64,000 bases of DNA from the NCBI RefSeq assembly GCF_019670005.1, contig NZ_AP019783.1, positions 4,304,150-4,368,149 of the forward strand, in the 5' to 3' direction. The notes below the pieces were generated by a model. That model was not told where the DNA came from. It saw only the letters and a list, made by a program, of their open reading frames with translations, and ran no database searches. Every line of letters starts with the position of its first letter. Position 1 is the stretch's first letter. This document shows, piece by piece, positions 33,965 through 43,014 of the stretch. The stretch comes from Methylomagnum ishizawai. Its GTDB lineage: Bacteria; Pseudomonadota; Gammaproteobacteria; Methylococcales; Methylococcaceae. The position numbers and the translations under genes are program-made.

Positions 33965-35033
33965 TGACCACGTCGCTGGCGATTTGAAAGCGTTCCAGCC
34001 CGCTGCCGGTGTCCTTGGTCACCGGGGAAACGAAGCTGGTGTTCTTGAAATGACCGGAAGCCTCGAGCACCTCGATGAGGCTGGAGGCGGAGGGCGATTG
34101 CCCCTGGATCACGATATGCCGGTCCTTGTACTGCAAGCCGTTGAGCCAGGTATTGTCGGGGATCACCCGGCTGAGTTCCTCCAGCATGTCGATCAAGACC
34201 GGCTCGCTGCGCTTCTTGTCCTGGAGGAAGCGGGTCTGGTGCAGGAGCTTGTCGGTTTCCTGGCGCAGCGCCTCGACTTCCTTGGCGGTCTTGTTGGCCT
34301 TCCTGACCCGCTCCTCCAAGTCCTCGGCGACCGAACCGGCGCTCAGGATGGGCTGGACCAACAGCGCCCCGACCAGCAATAAAATGAGGGTTCCCAGGGC
34401 GATATTGGCGATGCGCGGCCAGCGGCTGCCGGAGGTCCGGTATTTTTCCGGCAGGAGATTATAAGTGCCCGGCGGCGCGTGGCCCGCCAAATCCACCAGA
34501 TCGGGCCGCCAACCCCACACCGCCAGATCGTCCAGCGCGGCGTCGAGCTTGGCCTTGGGGGTCAGGATCAATTCCACGCCGATTTGGCGGGTGGCCTGCC
34601 AGCGCGACACGATGCGGTAGCCGTAATAAACCTGGTCGCTTTTGAACGGCGTCAGGCGGTCCATCTCGAAAGCCAAGACCTGCCCCAGGTTTTCCTCGAC
34701 CGCGAAGGGGAATTTCAGGGTCTTGCACAGCGCCTGCCCCGGCGCCAAGCGCAGCAGCACCTGGGTCTCGGCCAGTTCGGGCCGGGCTTCCAACAAGCGC
34801 TCCCGCGACCGCGACCCGTCCTCGTCCAGGGCGTAATGGCCCAGGGGCCGCTCGCCCTCGGGACCGAGATGGGCGATGGACAAGCCGTCGTCGCCCCGCC
34901 GCAGCACCACGTACTCGGTGGCGGCCCCCAGCAGCTTTTGCACCGGGGTGGGTACCAGGAACGCCAGTTCGCCGGTCCACCAGCGGATGAACTTATGGAA
35001 ATCCCAATCTATGGCGGTGTCGAGTTTCAGCAT
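33867..35033 (-). CDS. gspL: Type II secretion platform protein GspL (PilM/PilN-like)
   Basis: 388 residues. An N-terminal actin-like cytoplasmic domain (YVVLRRGDDGLSIAHLG; LRLAPGQALCKTLKFPFAVE) is followed by one TM helix (about 228-248, IANIALGTLILLLVGALLV), then a coiled coil and a PilN-like periplasmic domain (VIPDNTWLNGLQYKDRHIVI). GspL anchors the ATPase GspE to the membrane. The disordered C-terminal tail is Glu/Pro rich and is the part overlapped by gspM. Confidence 0.88.
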   Translation of the reverse strand: MLKLDTAIDWDFHKFIRWWTGELAFLVPTPVQKLLGAATEYVVLRRGDDGLSIAHLGPEGERPLGHYALDEDGSRSRERLLEARPELAETQVLLRLAPGQALCKTLKFPFAVEENLGQVLAFEMDRLTPFKSDQVYYGYRIVSRWQATRQIGVELILTPKAKLDAALDDLAVWGWRPDLVDLAGHAPPGTYNLLPEKYRTSGSRWPRIANIALGTLILLLVGALLVQPILSAGSVAEDLEERVRKANKTAKEVEALRQETDKLLHQTRFLQDKKRSEPVLIDMLEELSRVIPDNTWLNGLQYKDRHIVIQGQSPSASSLIEVLEASGHFKNTSFVSPVTKDTGSGLERFQIASDVVNGRFSENPAPEKSAPEPQVQPEPESEPADQDQ

Positions 35034-35101
35034 GGTATCGCGCTAGCAGGCTGTTTCCAGATTGCGCCGGCTCCCGAGCGGCGCTTGGGAACCGGCGGAC
35101 G

Positions 35102-35130
35102 GTGGGCATGAGTACATGCCCGCCCTACTC
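35102..35130 (-). repeat. GTAG-type REP-like palindrome at gspK-gspL junction
   Basis: Minus strand: GTAG, GGCGGGCATG, TACT, CATGCCCACC. The stem is GGGCATG/CATGCCC. It overlaps the end of gspK and the short space before gspL. Confidence 0.4.
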
Positions 35131-36063
35131 CCCGGCCGGGTTGGTTGCTTCGCCCAGCTTGGGCGGCGGCGTGGTCCTGGCCCGCCAAGTCAGATAGGTG
35201 AATGGCGAGCCGTCCATACCCCGCCCCCGTTTGATCGTGGCCCGCACCCCGGACCCCGGTTGGTCGGCGAATTCCGACGCCGCCTCGACCGTGTAGGACA
35301 TATCCCCGACCTGATGGAACTTCAGGCCGGGCGGCGGCGGCGGTGGGGGGGGCGGCGGCGCGCCGGCCTGGGCCTGGGAGCGCTGCATGAGATAGGTTTC
35401 CAGCGCCCCCTGGTCGCCGTTCAGCAAGGCCGACAGCACCTCCCGCGAGGCCTTGGCCGGATTCAAACCATCCTGGCTCGAATACAGGGTCAGCCAGGGT
35501 TGCAGTTTGCGGTACAGTTCCGGCGTCATCCCCAGCACTCCGCGCAACTCCTCCAGCACCAGGAAATTGCGGTTCTGCGGCAAGGCCTTCAAACCCGCCG
35601 CCTCGTATTCGGGGGCTTCGGCCCCGTGCATCCCTTTCAAATCGTCCGGGTCGCGCCAATCCTGGATGGCGTCGGCCAGGGCCATGGCCTTGTCGTCGTC
35701 GTGCAGCAGCAGGTTGAACAGGCCGCGCAAAGTGGTCGGGGTCGCGGCGTTGAGATCGACCTTGCCGCCCTCGTCGTAGACGCGGATCCGCACCCTGGCC
35801 TGCTCCGAACCCCACACATACTCGGTGCCATCGGCCCGCCAGCGCAGCTTGGGATTGGGCAACATCAGCATCAGCATGGCGTAATGGACGCCGCCATCGG
35901 CCAGGGCCACGGCCTTGGCGCGTTCGTGGGCGTGGGTCAGCAAAGCCGCCTCGCGCCGGGTGCTGAGGGCGTAGCTCCCGGCCATGATGGTCATCAAGGT
36001 GACGACCCATAGCACCAAGATCAGGGCCAGACCCCGCTGGCGGAGGGGAGGAACATGCGGCAC
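35125..36063 (-). CDS. gspK: Type II secretion minor pseudopilin GspK
   Basis: 312 residues. The prepilin-like start RQRGLALILVLWVVTLMTIM has a Gly before the mature residue and a hydrophobic stretch. The large globular domain contains VDLNAATPTTLRGL, a helix-hairpin-helix-like GspK feature. A run of ten prolines (about residues 237-247) is unusual. GspK caps the pseudopilus tip with GspI and GspJ. Confidence 0.88.
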   Translation of the reverse strand: MPHVPPLRQRGLALILVLWVVTLMTIMAGSYALSTRREAALLTHAHERAKAVALADGGVHYAMLMLMLPNPKLRWRADGTEYVWGSEQARVRIRVYDEGGKVDLNAATPTTLRGLFNLLLHDDDKAMALADAIQDWRDPDDLKGMHGAEAPEYEAAGLKALPQNRNFLVLEELRGVLGMTPELYRKLQPWLTLYSSQDGLNPAKASREVLSALLNGDQGALETYLMQRSQAQAGAPPPPPPPPPPGLKFHQVGDMSYTVEAASEFADQPGSGVRATIKRGRGMDGSPFTYLTWRARTTPPPKLGEATNPAGE

Positions 36064-36067
36064 CCGG

Positions 36068-36709
36068 CTACCTCAACATCTGGATTTTGGGGGCGATGAC
36101 CAAGGCCGGCCAGGGGTCTTCGTTCTCGGGCGTGATTTCCAGCCGGACCAGCGCGGGCAATTGCGGCTCCTGCCATTCGAAGTTCCATTTCACGGCGATC
36201 CGTTCCCCCAAGGGATTGTTGTTCTGGACCACCAGGGGCAGGTAGGACAGCTTGACCTCCTCGATCTTCTCCACCAAGGGCAGATCGTCCAGCGGCTCGG
36301 CCTTGCTGTCCTGCTCGCCGCCGACCTTGTGCGGGATGATGGCGACCCGGAGGTCTTTATGCCCGCCCGCGTTGGACACATACAGGCGGAAGCGGTACAG
36401 CCCGCCCGCCTTGACCTGCTCGGGCAAGGCCGCCACATATTCCAAGGAATCTGGCCCGCCCTTGAAGGCGAAATCGATCTCGCCATCCTTGCGGGTGCCC
36501 GCCACCGGCAACAAACCGCCCATATGGCCGCGCAGGAAATTCAGCACCACGAACATGCGGCTGGCCTTGGCCATGCGCTCCTCGCCCGCGTCCCAGCTTT
36601 CCGCGCTGATCCTGAGGCTCCCGGTCAGGAGCAGCATCATGATCGACAGCAAGGTCGCGCCGATGATGACTTCGAGCAGGGTGAATCCGGCCTGCCGCCG
36701 CGCGTTCAT
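36068..36709 (-). CDS. gspJ: Type II secretion minor pseudopilin GspJ
   Basis: 213 residues from ATG 36709, which overlaps the gspI stop (ATGA). The class III prepilin leader is RRQAGFTLLEVIIGATLL, with cleavage after Gly and Glu at mature position 5. The rest is a beta-rich domain with RMFVVLNFLRGHMGG. It forms the tip complex with GspI and GspK. Confidence 0.87.
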   Translation of the reverse strand: MNARRQAGFTLLEVIIGATLLSIMMLLLTGSLRISAESWDAGEERMAKASRMFVVLNFLRGHMGGLLPVAGTRKDGEIDFAFKGGPDSLEYVAALPEQVKAGGLYRFRLYVSNAGGHKDLRVAIIPHKVGGEQDSKAEPLDDLPLVEKIEEVKLSYLPLVVQNNNPLGERIAVKWNFEWQEPQLPALVRLEITPENEDPWPALVIAPKIQMLR

Positions 36710-37116
36710 CGCACACTCCCGGCGGGCTTGTCCTGCAACAAGCGCAAGGTGGTGAGATCGAAGGCGCGGGGATCGTCCTCGTCGCCCCATTCGATGCTCA
36801 GCGTCACCCAATAGGGCTTGAAGCCGATGTTGACGTTCTCGCCCTCGAAGGGATAGGGCTCGACCTTCAAGGTCCAGCGGTAGGCTTCGCCAATCTGGCC
36901 GTTGGTTTCGCCCGGTTCCAAGGGCGTCTCGATCCCGAGGCCGGCGAACATCGATTCCGCCACCACGATGGCCCGCGAATATTCATCCGCCGTGGCGGCG
37001 ATGCGCCCGGCCCCGCCGAAGATGCGCAGCAAGACGCCCAAGGTCAACGCCATGATCGAGAATGCCACCAAAATCTCGATCAGGGAAAAGCCGCGTTGGC
37101 CCCGCTCAATCCTCAT
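36706..37116 (-). CDS. gspI: Type II secretion minor pseudopilin GspI
   Basis: 136 residues. Prepilin leader RGQRGFSLIEILVAFSIMAL with Glu at mature position 5, then an ATADEYSRAIVVAESMFAGL helix typical of GspI and a small beta domain. It overlaps gspH by 11 bp and gspJ by 4 bp. Confidence 0.87.
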   Translation of the reverse strand: MRIERGQRGFSLIEILVAFSIMALTLGVLLRIFGGAGRIAATADEYSRAIVVAESMFAGLGIETPLEPGETNGQIGEAYRWTLKVEPYPFEGENVNIGFKPYWVTLSIEWGDEDDPRAFDLTTLRLLQDKPAGSVR

Positions 37117-37585
37117 CTTCGGCGTCCTCGCGGATTTTCACCTCGCCGGTCAGCCAACTGACATCGACATAACGCTTCTGCCCGCCGCCTTCCAGGGTGA
37201 CACGCCCGCCGGTGGCCGAGCCATCCGGGAAGAAACGGATGCGCCCGGTGCCCTCGTCCAGGGTTTCGCTCGCGGTGGTATAGAGACTGAGATCGACCGC
37301 GCTGGGCAGGCTATAGGACTTGCTGCGCCCCGCGACCCGGTAGCGGTGATGATCGATTTCCAACTCGAACGTGGATTCCTTCCCCCGGATCAAGGCTTGC
37401 CCCCGCGCATGGCGCAGGGCCGAGGCCACGTCGCGGGTGGCGGAATAAAGCTGCGCCCGCCCCAGCAGCGGCGCGAAATTGGGCAGGACCACGGCCATCA
37501 GCAAACCGGCGATGACCAGGGCCAGCAGCATCTCCAGCAGGGTGAAGCCCCACGCCACCGGGCCGGGGCCGCGCCGCCTAGCCAC
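37106..37585 (-). CDS. gspH: Type II secretion minor pseudopilin GspH
   Basis: 159 residues. Leader VAWGFTLLEMLLALVIAGLL, then ATRDVASALRHARGQALIRG, the helix usual in GspH/FimT proteins, and a beta domain ending in an acidic tail. It overlaps gspI by 11 bp. Confidence 0.87.
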   Translation of the reverse strand: MARRRGPGPVAWGFTLLEMLLALVIAGLLMAVVLPNFAPLLGRAQLYSATRDVASALRHARGQALIRGKESTFELEIDHHRYRVAGRSKSYSLPSAVDLSLYTTASETLDEGTGRIRFFPDGSATGGRVTLEGGGQKRYVDVSWLTGEVKIREDAEDED

Positions 37586-37668
37586 ACGCGGGTACCCGCC
37601 GGGAACACCGGGCCGCTGTCGCGATGGGAAGGCGGGAATGCATCGGGATCATCGCCGGAACTGGAGCT

Positions 37669-38112
37669 TTATTCCCAGCTCAGGATGTCTTGATCTTCGC
37701 CGTCGCCACCTTCGGCCCCATCCGAACCCAGGCTGAACACATCGAACTTGCCATGCTGGCCGGGAGCCACATAGTGGAAGGGATTGTTCCAGGGATCGAG
37801 CGGGACTTTCTTCTTGCGGAGATAAGGGCCGTTCCAGAACTTGGCGCTGGCGGGCTGTTCGACCAGGGCCGCGAGTCCTTCGTCGGTGGGCGGATAGCGG
37901 CCCACGTCCAGGCGGTACATATCCAGGGCCGAAGACAATTCCTCGATCTGCAAACGGGCGGTCTTGGTTTTGGATTCGCCCAGGTGCTTGATAACCTGTG
38001 GACCCACCAAACCGGCCAACAAACCGATGATGGCCAGCACCACCAAGAGTTCGATCAGGGTGAAACCGCGCTGAAAGCGCTTTTGTAGCGAAGGCTTGTG
38101 CATAGGAATCAT
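37669..38112 (-). CDS. gspG: Type II secretion major pseudopilin GspG
   Basis: 147 residues from ATG 38112 (38103 is an alternative). Leader QKRFQRGFTLIELLVVLAII with cleavage after Gly, then the hallmark GspG segments LDMYRLDVGRYPPTDEGL, LVEQPASAKFWNGPYLRK and DPWNNPFHY. C-terminal acidic residues could bind the structural calcium. It is the main subunit of the pseudopilus. A 172-bp gap separates it from gspF, leaving room for its own promoter. Confidence 0.93.
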   Translation of the reverse strand: MIPMHKPSLQKRFQRGFTLIELLVVLAIIGLLAGLVGPQVIKHLGESKTKTARLQIEELSSALDMYRLDVGRYPPTDEGLAALVEQPASAKFWNGPYLRKKKVPLDPWNNPFHYVAPGQHGKFDVFSLGSDGAEGGDGEDQDILSWE

Positions 38113-38239
38113 GGATGAACTGAAGAAGACGGAACGATGGAAACAGTCCGCGCAAAAACCGCGGGGTGGGAAGCTCGACCGGCGGGCCTCATCGAACGCA
38201 ACTGGGCACCTATACCGGGGGATTAAAAGCCGGACAATC

Positions 38240-38255
38240 TTAAAGGACACTTAAA
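38240..38255 (-). promoter_or_regulatory. TTAAAG-N3-ACTTAAA motif upstream of gspG
   Basis: TTAAAG-GAC-ACTTAAA, 128 bp ahead of the gspG start. The same pattern with other middle bases occurs at 43088-43103, ahead of gspE. Shared presence in front of two gsp segments suggests a regulator site; no protein can be named. Confidence 0.3.
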
Positions 38256-38284
38256 CAGACCCGCTATTGTCGGTCAGCGCCCAT

Positions 38285-39502
38285 TTAAAAAGCTAGATCG
38301 TTGACGCTCAAGATCGCCATCAGGATCGAGACGATAATTCCGCCGATCATAATCCCGAGGCCCACGATCAACACCGGCTCCAACAAGGCCAAGAGCCGCT
38401 GGATGGAAATCTTGATTTCCTTGTCGTAGGTAGTCGCCACCCGCTCCAGCATCTCGGCCAGATGGCCGGATTCCTCGCCGAGCTTGATCATCTGCATCGC
38501 CAGCGAGGGGAATAATTCGGCCTCCATCAAGGGCGCGGTGAGTCCGCCGCCGCGTTTCAGGCTTTCGGCGGCGAGGCCGAGCTTTTCCGCGACCAGCCGG
38601 TTATCCAGGGTATCGCGGACGATGGCCAGCGCCCCCAGCAAGGGCACGCCGTTGGTGAGCAGGGTCGAGAGCGTACGGCTGAAACTCGCGACCTGGAACT
38701 TCAAGATCAAATCGCCGAACAGCGGCAGGCGCAACATCCAGCCATCCCAGACCAAGCGCCGCACCGGGTCGGCCTTTTGATAGCGCACAAAACTGGTGAT
38801 GCCAAAACCCAGCGGCACCAAGGTCCACCAATAGCCCCGGATGAAATCCGCCGCCCCCACCACGATCTGGGTCGGGACCGGCAATTCCTTGCCCGCGCTC
38901 TCGAACATCTCGGTGAACTGCGGCACCACGAAGGCCAGCAGCAATAACAGGGAACCCATCGCCATCAGCACCAGGATCGCGGGATAGATCATGGCCGTGG
39001 TCACGGTGTCGCGCAGTTCCTTGGAGCGGTCCAGATATTCGGTCAAGCGCTCCAACACCACTTCCAAGGCACCGCCCGCCTCGCCCGCCCGGATCAGGTT
39101 GAGATAGAACCGCGAGAACACGCCGCTCTGGGCTTCCAGCGCGTCCGACAACTGCTTGCCGCCCTTGACCGCGTCCAGCACCTTGCCGAGCATGGCGTTG
39201 AGGTCGGGTTCGCTGGACGTGAGTTCGAGCAGGACCACCAGGGCGCGGTCGAGCGGAAGGCCGGCTTGCAGCAGTGTCAGCAATTCACGGGTCATCAGGC
39301 CGATTTGCTTCTGCGAGATGCGCGAGCGGTTGCGCCCGAGCTTGAGCCAGGCCAGGGGCCGCGATTTGGCCGGGGAAATGCGGATGGGCAACAAGCCTTC
39401 GCTTTGCAGCGAGAGGAGCAGCGCGGTTTCGTCGGCGGCCTCGCGCTCCATTTCGATGGTTTCGCCTTCGCGGTTGACGGCTTTGTAGATATAGAGGGGC
39501 AT
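38285..39502 (-). CDS. gspF: Type II secretion inner membrane protein GspF
   Basis: 405 residues. Two repeats of the T2SSF domain with three TM helices: LTRELLTLLQAGLPLDRAL and FSRTLSTLLTNGVPLLGAL are the paired signatures, and LVVPQF-like and LEPVLIVGLGIMIGGIIVSI membrane stretches are clear. It is the polytopic core of the assembly platform. It is separated from gspE by a foreign two-gene cassette. Confidence 0.93.
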   Translation of the reverse strand: MPLYIYKAVNREGETIEMEREAADETALLLSLQSEGLLPIRISPAKSRPLAWLKLGRNRSRISQKQIGLMTRELLTLLQAGLPLDRALVVLLELTSSEPDLNAMLGKVLDAVKGGKQLSDALEAQSGVFSRFYLNLIRAGEAGGALEVVLERLTEYLDRSKELRDTVTTAMIYPAILVLMAMGSLLLLLAFVVPQFTEMFESAGKELPVPTQIVVGAADFIRGYWWTLVPLGFGITSFVRYQKADPVRRLVWDGWMLRLPLFGDLILKFQVASFSRTLSTLLTNGVPLLGALAIVRDTLDNRLVAEKLGLAAESLKRGGGLTAPLMEAELFPSLAMQMIKLGEESGHLAEMLERVATTYDKEIKISIQRLLALLEPVLIVGLGIMIGGIIVSILMAILSVNDLAF

Positions 39503-39529
39503 GGCGATTCGTAAAGTATTGCGTCAGGA

Positions 39530-40069
39530 TCAGTCGGTAATTTCCCGGACCTGCCAGGGACAACCGCGCATTTCATCCATGCTACAGAGCAAAGGGTGAG
39601 GATCAACTATGCCGACAGCCTTTCTAAGCAAAAGATGGGCATCTTGCCAATCAATAGCCTCTGGTTTTATTTTTGATGGCTTATTAGTCTGCTCAAAATG
39701 CCACACCACTTTGATTGTCGATTTCTTTGACGCCTTTTTTGCAAAATCATATATTCCAACATGGGGGCGTCTCTCAGCTAAATATAAACTTGCTAATGTA
39801 TCTCGCACCTTTTCCCCTAATTCTTCAAGAAAATGCGAATTCAAGCTTTTTACGTTTTTTGGCTTCTCGCCTTTATAGCAACGATAGTCATTGATCTCGA
39901 TTAGCCACAAAATATCCTTCCTCTGGTCGAAAGCGACAATATCAATACCTTTACTATCCGCTAACTTTTGGAAATGCTCTTTATGGAATGAAGTTTTGTC
40001 GTATTTAAGAGCGAACCAACCATCTGGGAAAGTGAATAAAAGCTTATCTTCTCTTATTGGCTCCAGCAT
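39530..40069 (-). CDS. Putative nuclease-like partner of AAA ATPase
   Basis: 179 residues, overlapping the ATPase gene by 26 bp. The segment GIDIVAFDQRKDILWLIEIN followed by DYR (Asp43, Glu58, Asn60) resembles the D-x(n)-E-x-K core of PD-(D/E)XK enzymes, with Asn in place of the Lys. The rest is helical and Lys-rich. Base composition is visibly AT-richer than the flanking gsp genes, indicating acquisition. The family could not be named with certainty. The likely role is effector of a two-gene defence-type module. It ends 27 bp before the gspF start. Confidence 0.7.
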   Translation of the reverse strand: MLEPIREDKLLFTFPDGWFALKYDKTSFHKEHFQKLADSKGIDIVAFDQRKDILWLIEINDYRCYKGEKPKNVKSLNSHFLEELGEKVRDTLASLYLAERRPHVGIYDFAKKASKKSTIKVVWHFEQTNKPSKIKPEAIDWQDAHLLLRKAVGIVDPHPLLCSMDEMRGCPWQVREITD

Positions 40070-41225
40070 GGCCTATCTCCTCCGCAAGAGAAGCGCGGTA
40101 ATACCATTCCCTGTAACGCTCTGCTTGCTCGACCGCCATATCCAAAGCAGCGATAGGATCGACGGCATCCAATTCATCCCCGGCATTGATTTTCACACCG
40201 TTTTCCCCGTCCAGCGAGAGAGCGAAGAAGCGTGCGGGCACTGGATTATTTGCTTCGGCGGCGAGTTGTAGTTGTAGGTCGATTTCTTTAAGCAGAAGTA
40301 AGCTATGGGTTGCTAGAATAACCTGCACATTATGGCGGGCTAAAACTACTAGCGCCTCGGCCAACTTGATGATTAGCCTTGAATTCAAGTTGGCTTCCGG
40401 CTCGTCCCAAAACAGGATTTCTCGATACCCTCTAATCAGGCCGTGGCGGATAAAATATGGCAACATTGCAAGCTTTCTAAAGCCTTCGGCTAACAAAGGC
40501 GTCTCCATCTTATAACCATTCTTATCAACGAATATCAATCGCCTTCCTTCCAACTCCAACCTACCACCTAGGATGCTATCGAACTCTTCCACTATCGATA
40601 ATTCCAGAGGATTCCTCAACTCGGGGAAATCAAAGTTCGAGGCCATATCGCGGTAAGTAATATCCAATCTAATTTTATATTCATCTAAAAGCCCGCCCAA
40701 TCCTTCATAAAACGACACGATTTCCTTGCTCGGGACAAATATTGATTTGGCCACTTCGCTCTCAGGGTCTGCCGCCACCGGAATAGCTATATTCAATTCT
40801 TCGCTATCGCGAATGGATAGCTCCCACAATAAATCCTTAGTTAAGCCATCCAGAGATTGGCTACCAAGATTTAATTTTTCTATTTGTACATCATTATTAA
40901 TGTGCCAACCAGGAATTAACGCAGCAACTTTTGCCGATAAATGTCCTTCCTTTTTTCCTCGACGGATGAGATTCGCCATATGCTCTGACTGAAACAACCC
41001 CATCAGGCGCTTTTCAAAATAAGCTTCAGCAATATTGAGCTTTATTGTTTTTTTTAAGTCTCCCAACACTAAATCCGGCCAAGCCCGACTAAAACAATAC
41101 CCCGCCTTCAGCAAATGGGTCTTCCCCGTTCCATTCTCGCCGATGATGACATTGATACCGGGCGAAAACTCAAGCTCCGCCTTAGCGAAGACCGTGAAAT
41201 TCTCAAGGGTCAAGGTTTTGAGCAT
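40044..41225 (-). CDS. AAA/ABC-type ATPase (OLD/SMC-like), defence-module candidate
   Basis: 393 residues. Walker A GENGTGKT (29-36) near the N-terminus after LTLENFTVFAKAELEF, a signature-like LLAEGFRKLA (244-253), Walker B EILFWDEPEANLN (Asp274, Glu275) and H-loop LATHS (His307) place it in the AAA_15/AAA_21 ABC-like group found with Gabija, PARIS and retron systems. It has no TOPRIM domain of its own. AT-richer than its neighbours. It starts 16 bp after gspE and overlaps the small partner gene, so both are transcribed with the secretion operon. Confidence 0.85.
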   Translation of the reverse strand: MLKTLTLENFTVFAKAELEFSPGINVIIGENGTGKTHLLKAGYCFSRAWPDLVLGDLKKTIKLNIAEAYFEKRLMGLFQSEHMANLIRRGKKEGHLSAKVAALIPGWHINNDVQIEKLNLGSQSLDGLTKDLLWELSIRDSEELNIAIPVAADPESEVAKSIFVPSKEIVSFYEGLGGLLDEYKIRLDITYRDMASNFDFPELRNPLELSIVEEFDSILGGRLELEGRRLIFVDKNGYKMETPLLAEGFRKLAMLPYFIRHGLIRGYREILFWDEPEANLNSRLIIKLAEALVVLARHNVQVILATHSLLLLKEIDLQLQLAAEANNPVPARFFALSLDGENGVKINAGDELDAVDPIAALDMAVEQAERYREWYYRASLAEEIGHAGANKRR

Positions 41226-41241
41226 GGCCGCTTCTCCCTAA

Positions 41242-43014
41242 TCAGCTATCCGAAGTCACCCGCAACACCTCTTCCACCGTGGTCAAGCCCATGACCGCCT
41301 TACGCAAACCATCCTCGTAGATGGTATGCATCCCCTCGGTCAGCGCTTGTTCCTCGATCTGGCGGGCCTGGGCGTGGTTCATCACCAAACGGCGCAGGGC
41401 GTCGGTCATCACCAGGAACTCCTGGATCGCCAAACGGCCCCGGTAGCCCGAACCATCGCACGCCTCGCAACCCTTGCCGCGATACAGCATCACCCGCCCC
41501 CCGGACGAAAACCGCTGCAAACGCATTTCCTGCACCATCTCCGGCAGGGCCGGATAGCTCTCCTTGCAATGCTGGCACAGCCGCCGCACCAAGCGCTGGC
41601 CCAAAATCCCATTCACGGTGGAGGAAATCAGATAATCCTCCAAGCCCATATCCATCAAGCGGGTCACGCCACCAGCGGCGTCGTTGGTGTGCAGGGTGGA
41701 CAGCACCAAATGGCCGGTCAGGGCCGACTGCACCGCGATACGGGCGGTTTCCAGGTCGCGCATTTCGCCGATCATGATGACATCGGGGTCTTGGCGCATG
41801 ATCGAGCGCAGGGCACTGGCGAAGGTCAGGCCGATCTGCGGCTTGACCTGGATTTGGTTGATACCCTCCAACTGGTATTCCACCGGGTCTTCCACGGTGA
41901 TGATCTTGCGTTCGGGGGTGTTGATCTTATGCAGGGCGGTGTAGAGCGTGGTGCTTTTGCCGCTGCCGGTGGGTCCGGTAATCAACAGGATGCCATGCGG
42001 CATTTCCAACACATCGATGAAACGCTTGAGCGATTCGCCCTCGAAGCCCAGCGCGCCGAAATCGAACTTGATGCTTTCCTTGTGCAGCAAGCGGATCACC
42101 ACGCTTTCGCCGTACATGGTGGGCACGGTGGAAATACGCAGGTCCAGCTCCTTGCCCACCACTTGCAGCTTGATCCGGCCATCCTGCGGCAGGCGGCGCT
42201 CGGCGATATTGAGCTTGGCCATGATCTTGATGCGCGAAATCACGGCGGCGGTCGAGCGCACCGGCGGGGCTTGCTCCTCGCGCAACACCCCATCGATACG
42301 GAACCGGACCTTCAGCCGCTCCTCGAACGGCTCGACATGGATATCAGAAGCCCGCGATTCCACCGCCCGCTGCATGATGAGGTTCACCATGCGGATCACC
42401 GGCGCTTCCGAGGCCAAGTCCTTGAGATGCTCGACATCGGCCTCGTCGATATCCTCGTCGCTGCCGAAATGCTCGACGATCTCGCCCATCAGGGTCTTGC
42501 CGGGTCCGTGCTGGGTTTCGAGGGCGCGGTCGATCTCCGATTGCAGGCCGACATGGGGCAGGATCGGGCGGTCGCAGGCCAGGGCCAGGGCGTCCAGCAA
42601 TTCCTGGTCGAAGGGATCGGTCACGGCCACCGCCAAGCCTTCGTCGCGGGCGGCGATGCCGGCCACATGGTTTTCCTTGAGGAAGCGGATCGAGACCGTC
42701 TCCGGCATCGGCGAAGCCTCGGGGAAATCGACCGGGGCCACCAAGGGACAGCCGCCGACCTCGGCCAGCGCTTCCGCCGCGTCGCGCTCCGACACCACGC
42801 CCAGCTTGACCAACAAGGCCGGGATGCGCTGCTCATCTGTCTGGGCCGCGAGGCGCTTGGCGCGGACGATCTCGGCCTCGCGCACCTTGCCGCGGCCCAC
42901 CAGTTCGCGGGCGAAGCGGTCGTAGGGGTGGGCCTGTCCGGTTTCGGGAGGGAGTTCGACCGGGAGTTCCGGCAAGGTTTCGACGGGTTCTGGGAGCGGG
43001 GTCGCGGTGGCCAC
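41242..43014 (-). CDS. gspE: Type II secretion ATPase GspE
   Basis: 590 residues. N-terminal GspE/MshEN domain, then the ATPase: Walker A GPTGSGKST (347-355), Asp box VEDPVEY, Walker B MIGEMRD, His box LSTLHTNDAA, and a zinc-binding tetracysteine (CQHC and CEAC). It powers pseudopilus assembly. First gene of the minus-strand gsp operon; the region to its right is divergent from lpxD. Confidence 0.93.
   Translation of the reverse strand: MATATPLPEPVETLPELPVELPPETGQAHPYDRFARELVGRGKVREAEIVRAKRLAAQTDEQRIPALLVKLGVVSERDAAEALAEVGGCPLVAPVDFPEASPMPETVSIRFLKENHVAGIAARDEGLAVAVTDPFDQELLDALALACDRPILPHVGLQSEIDRALETQHGPGKTLMGEIVEHFGSDEDIDEADVEHLKDLASEAPVIRMVNLIMQRAVESRASDIHVEPFEERLKVRFRIDGVLREEQAPPVRSTAAVISRIKIMAKLNIAERRLPQDGRIKLQVVGKELDLRISTVPTMYGESVVIRLLHKESIKFDFGALGFEGESLKRFIDVLEMPHGILLITGPTGSGKSTTLYTALHKINTPERKIITVEDPVEYQLEGINQIQVKPQIGLTFASALRSIMRQDPDVIMIGEMRDLETARIAVQSALTGHLVLSTLHTNDAAGGVTRLMDMGLEDYLISSTVNGILGQRLVRRLCQHCKESYPALPEMVQEMRLQRFSSGGRVMLYRGKGCEACDGSGYRGRLAIQEFLVMTDALRRLVMNHAQARQIEEQALTEGMHTIYEDGLRKAVMGLTTVEEVLRVTSDS

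Noticed and set aside
39530-41225. The ATPase pair as a known PARIS or Gabija system
   Set aside because: The ATPase lacks a TOPRIM domain and the partner shows no UvrD-helicase or DUF4435 features, so neither name is supported.
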